From Parafrankia irregularis (GTDB lineage: Bacteria > Actinomycetota > Actinomycetes > Frankiales > Frankiaceae): a stretch of DNA of 64,000 bases. Both the position numbers and the translations under genes were made by a program. Positions 61,155 through 64,000 of this stretch are shown piece by piece; the first letter of the stretch is position 1, and each line of letters begins with the position of its first letter. The notes below the pieces were generated by a model. It did not search any database. It was not told the origin of the DNA and saw only the letters and a list, made by a program, of their open reading frames with translations. The stretch lies in assembly GCF_001536285.1 (NCBI RefSeq), contig NZ_FAOZ01000024.1, forward strand, positions 1 to 64,000, given 5' to 3'.

Positions 61155-62435
61155 ATGACCAACGGGTGCGACGGGCGCCGGGTCGCGCAGGAGCAGCTGC
61201 TCACCGGGGTCCGCACCGCCGCCGCGGCCGACGGTCGTGCGCCTGGCGGTGGCGAGCAGGCGCTCGGCCAGGTGCGCCCCGAGGTACTGGAATCCTGGTC
61301 ACGCTCCCGCACCTTCGGGGTGGACCCGGACGCCACCGTCCCTCCCGTCGATCTCGTCGACGACGCGCTGGAGGACTACCGGGCGTCGCACCCGCTGGGG
61401 CAGGCGATGCCGGTGGTGCGCGACCTGCTGGTCGAGCATGCGGCGTCCGAGGAGATGATCGTCGCGGTGAGCGACGCCGCCGGCATGCTGCTCTGGGTGG
61501 AAGGCGACCCGGCCGCCTGCCGCCGGGCCGAGCGGATGCGGTTCGTCGCCGGGGCCCGCTGGGACGAGCGACACGCCGGCACGAACGCTCCCGGCCTGGC
61601 GTTGGCGCTCGGGGTCGGCATGCGGGTGGTGGCCGCCGAGCACTGGGCCCGTCCCGTGCAGCCGTGGAGCTGCTCGGCGATGCCGGTCCGCGATCCGGTG
61701 GGCGGTGCGCTGCTGGGCGCGCTCGACGTGACCGGCGACGAGCGGGCCGCCTCACCCGGGGCGCTGGCGCTCGTCCGGGCCACCGCCGCCGCGGTGGAAC
61801 GCGAGCTGCTGCTGCGGCAGCACCGAGACGGGGGCGGGCGTCGTGCAGCCGAGCCGCCGCTGCGGTTGTCCGTTCTCGACCCGGGTGGGCCGACGCTGTC
61901 CCGGCACGGGCGCACCAGGCGGGTCAGCCTGCGCCATGCGGAGCTGATGCTCCTGCTGGCCGAGCATCCGCAGGGATGCAGCGCCGGCCGGCTCGCCGTC
62001 CTGCTCGACGAGCGGGACCTCGACGAGGTGACGGTCCGCGCCGAGCTTTCGCGGCTACGGCGGGTCCTCGGGCCGGAGGCGCTGCGTTCGCGTCCGTACC
62101 GGCTCGCCCCGGGGGCGCTCACCACCGACGTGGACGACGTCCGGCGGGCGCTGGCCGCCGGCGACCCCGCGGCGGCCATCACCCTGTGGCGCGCGCCGTT
62201 GCTCGCGCGTTCCGCCTCCCCGGGGGTCGCCACCGTGCGGCTGCGGATGGCGCAGGAGGTGCAGGCGGCGCTGGAGCGCAGCGGTGATGCGCTGTTGCTG
62301 CTGCGCTGGGTCGAGGGCCCGGTCGCCGCGGACGACCTCGCCCTCTGGCGCCGATGCCGGGACCTGCTGCCCGCGGGCCCGGAGCGGGACCGCGCAATCG
62401 CCCGGGTGCGCGTCCTCGACCGCGAGAGCCGCTGA
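61155..62435 (+). CDS. GAF-domain transcriptional regulator (AcoR-like N-terminus)
   Basis: 426 residues from ATG at 61155 with GGGGGGAGG upstream. The N-terminal region resembles AcoR-type activators of acetoin/alcohol catabolism (RPEVLESWSRSRTFGVDP then a GAF domain with DAAGMLLWVEGDP, GARWDERHAGTNAPGLALAL and AAEHWARPVQPWSCSAMPVRD). It lacks the sigma-54 AAA domain. The C-terminus instead has a helical, winged-helix-like region (RRVSLRHAELMLLLAEHP, EVTVRAELSRLRRVLG, SRPYRL). It probably activates the divergent dehydrogenase operon in response to its substrate. Confidence 0.83.
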   Translation: MTNGCDGRRVAQEQLLTGVRTAAAADGRAPGGGEQALGQVRPEVLESWSRSRTFGVDPDATVPPVDLVDDALEDYRASHPLGQAMPVVRDLLVEHAASEEMIVAVSDAAGMLLWVEGDPAACRRAERMRFVAGARWDERHAGTNAPGLALALGVGMRVVAAEHWARPVQPWSCSAMPVRDPVGGALLGALDVTGDERAASPGALALVRATAAAVERELLLRQHRDGGGRRAAEPPLRLSVLDPGGPTLSRHGRTRRVSLRHAELMLLLAEHPQGCSAGRLAVLLDERDLDEVTVRAELSRLRRVLGPEALRSRPYRLAPGALTTDVDDVRRALAAGDPAAAITLWRAPLLARSASPGVATVRLRMAQEVQAALERSGDALLLLRWVEGPVAADDLALWRRCRDLLPAGPERDRAIARVRVLDRESR

Positions 62436-62469
62436 GCGACGCAGGACCGGACGTAATGGTCCGCCTCAG

Positions 62470-62579
62470 AGGATTCTGGTCGTTGGAGAATCCACTCTAG
62501 GATACCGAGCTTCGGATTTCCTCTGCTGCCGAGCAAGAAGTGAGGATTTTGGCTGTTATAACAACCGAAATTCCTCACG
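62470..62579. repeat. Dispersed hairpin repeat, long copy
   Basis: Same block order as 14571-14680: GATTCTGGTCGTTGG, a TGCTGCCGAGCAAGAA box, then an imperfect hairpin with core GTGAGGATTTTGG (from 62540) and its diverged complement ending at 62579. It follows the GAF regulator and abuts the stop codon of the HxlR remnant. Confidence 0.8.
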
Positions 62580-62712
62580 TTACGGGTGGGCTCGGTTCTG
62601 GTTGTAGGTGGATTGTGCGGCGTCCACCTCGGGCATGTGGGCCTCGGCCCACTTCTTGAGATGGCGCAGGGTTTCCAGGAGTGACAGTCCCAGCGGGGTG
62701 AGTTCACGCCAA
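62580..62712 (-). pseudogene. HxlR-family regulator remnant, C-terminal part only
   Basis: About 43 codons on the minus strand ending at TAA (62580-62582): ELTPLGLSLLETLRHLKKWA followed by EAHMPEVDAAQ. This is the end of the HxlR wing and the C-terminal helix. Above about 62712 the sequence changes to Arg-rich unrelated codons and meets the end of the ECF42 gene. A full HxlR protein needs about 100 residues, so the 5' part with the recognition helix is gone. Confidence 0.75.
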
Positions 62713-62743
62713 GGTCGCCGGCGGCGGTCAGCGCGGCCGCTGG

Positions 62744-64000
62744 CTACTGGTCCCCCGACCCGCCCTCTGGCGGGAGCGCCGGCCCCGCGCCTGCCGTGAG
62801 GTCTGGCCGCACCCGCACTCGGCTGGCCCGGGCTTCCAGATAGCGTTGCTCGGCGAGGCTGGCGGTGGCCCGCGCGGCCCGCCGGTAGTGCTCGTACGCC
62901 CCGGCCGGGTCGCCGTTCTTCTCCAGCAGATGCGCCCGGACGGACAGCAGACGGTGATGCCCGGCCATCCGTTCGTCACCGTCCAGGGTCGCCAGCAGCT
63001 CCAGCCCGGCCGGCGGGCCCTTGGTCTCGGCGAGCGCGATCGCCCGGTTCAGGGTGACCATCGGGTTGGGTGCGATCCGTTCCAGGATCAGATAGAGGGC
63101 GTGTACCTGCGGCCAGTTGGTCTCGGCGGCGGTGGCCGCGTCGGCGTGCGTGGCGGCGATGGCGGCCTGCAGCTGGTAGAGCCCCAGGACCGGCCCGGCC
63201 AGCGACGCCGCGGCCAGCTCGATGCCCTCGTCGATCAGCTCGCGGTCCCACCTCGCGCGGTCCTGCTCGTCCAGTGGCACCAGGTCGCCGGCTGCCGTCG
63301 CCCGGGCCTGGCGGCGGGAGTGGGTCAGCAGCATCAGGGCGAGCAGCCCCGTCACCTCGCTGTTCTCGGGCAGCTGGGCGTGCACCATCCGGGTCAGCCG
63401 GATCGCCTCGTGCGCGAGGTCGGCGCGGTGCAGCTCGCTGCCCGACGAGGCGACGTAGCCCTCGTTGAAGATCAGGTAGAGCACGTGCAGGACGACCCGT
63501 AGCCGCTCGGCGTGCTCCGTGCCGCCCGGCAGGCTGAACGAGCTGCCGGCGGCCCTGATGCGCTGCTTGGCGCGACTGATCCTGGCCGCCATCGTGGCCT
63601 CGGGCACGAGGAACGCGCGGGCGATCTCGGCGGTCGTCAGGCCGCCGACCGCCCGCAGTGTCAGCGCGGTCTGGGAGGCGGGCGTCAGCGTCGGATGGCA
63701 GCACAGGAACAGCAGGACGAGCGTGTCGTCGCTGTCCGGAACGTCCTCGGGCACCGGCTCGGTGGCCGTCGCCGACTCCCGCTCGCGGCGCGCGTGGTCA
63801 CTGCGCATCTGGTCGATGAGCCGCCGGGACGCAACCGTCATCAGCCAGCCGCGCGGGTTGTCCGGCACCCCCTCGGCCGGCCACTGCACGGTGGCGGCGA
63901 GGGAGGCCTCCTGCACGGCGTCCTCGCATCCTTCGAACTGCCCGTGCCGACGTGCCAGGGTGCCGAGGACCTGCGGCGTGATCTCACGCAGCAGGTCCTC
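62744..64000 (-). CDS. ECF42-type sigma factor, N-terminus cut by the window edge
   Basis: At least 418 residues; the frame is open to base 64000. The visible N-terminus starts in sigma region 2 (LLREITPQVLGTLARRHGQF, CEDAVQEASLAA), then NPRGWLMTVASRRLID. Sigma-4 is LTLRAVGGLTTAEIARAFLVPEATMAARISRAKQRI. The DUF6596/TPR extension (YLIFNEGYVASSG, LYQLQAAIAATHADAATAAETN, NRAIALAETKGPPAGLELL) is complete. A paralogue of the factor at 49594 without the TP-dipeptide tract. Its DGPF partner, if present, should lie just beyond the right edge. Confidence 0.92.
   Translation of the reverse strand, partial: EDLLREITPQVLGTLARRHGQFEGCEDAVQEASLAATVQWPAEGVPDNPRGWLMTVASRRLIDQMRSDHARRERESATATEPVPEDVPDSDDTLVLLFLCCHPTLTPASQTALTLRAVGGLTTAEIARAFLVPEATMAARISRAKQRIRAAGSSFSLPGGTEHAERLRVVLHVLYLIFNEGYVASSGSELHRADLAHEAIRLTRMVHAQLPENSEVTGLLALMLLTHSRRQARATAAGDLVPLDEQDRARWDRELIDEGIELAAASLAGPVLGLYQLQAAIAATHADAATAAETNWPQVHALYLILERIAPNPMVTLNRAIALAETKGPPAGLELLATLDGDERMAGHHRLLSVRAHLLEKNGDPAGAYEHYRRAARATASLAEQRYLEARASRVRVRPDLTAGAGPALPPEGGSGDQ

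Overview
The window is high-GC DNA (about 70% or more by eye) from a soil-type actinobacterium. Pointers are GTG starts with strong GGAGG sites, many ATGA/GTGA gene overlaps, an XRE regulator paired with a DUF397 protein, DUF3618 plus holin-like membrane proteins, F420-type enzymes, ECF42 sigma modules and a mycobacterial MSMEG_0565-0572-like nitrilase cluster. A Frankia-like organism fits best, but that is inference. No tRNA, rRNA, CRISPR array, transposase or integrase was recognised.

Layout. 1-6.4 kb: a secreted Gly/Thr-repeat protein running off the left edge, a long non-coding stretch with hairpin repeats, an N-acetylglucosamine kinase, an acidic hypothetical protein and a DUF5925-type AAA ATPase followed by a clear terminator. 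7.1-14.6 kb: an exopolysaccharide locus of sugar-nucleotide 6-dehydrogenase, family 2 glycosyltransferase, AlgG-like parallel beta-helix protein, OafA/SGNH acyltransferase and PL14-like lyase lipoprotein. These are the functions needed to make, epimerise, acylate and cut a uronic-acid polymer, which makes an alginate-like or polyglucuronate system the main hypothesis of this report. 14.8-22 kb: Tex, an SRPBCC protein, a DUF4407 membrane protein, DUF3618 and holin-like proteins and an alpha/beta hydrolase.

22.3-30.3 kb (minus strand): a compact Nit1/MSMEG_0565-0572-type cluster (amidohydrolase, MSMEG_0572 protein, radical SAM, GNAT-AIR synthase fusion, nitrilase, atypical flavoprotein, glycosyltransferase). 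30.4-42 kb: metallophosphoesterase; a translationally coupled aminotransferase, epimerase and MGDG-synthase-type glycosyltransferase; a DMT transporter; small orphan proteins; an XRE/DUF397 pair; and a GT87-like membrane glycosyltransferase with tandem repeats.

42.6-62.4 kb is a run of small regulator-enzyme modules: MarR/epoxide hydrolase, HxlR/F420-reductase-like, TetR/SnoaL, DGPF-ECF42, ArsR/AHSA1, MarR/MFS, TetR/quinone reductase, a Fic protein, and GAF regulator/aldehyde dehydrogenase-DUF779. Several have strikingly clean palindromic operators. Gene remnants (methyltransferase, LLM oxidoreductase, HxlR, a winged helix) and a dispersed hairpin repeat family show that the region has been rearranged. 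A second ECF42 sigma factor runs off the right edge.
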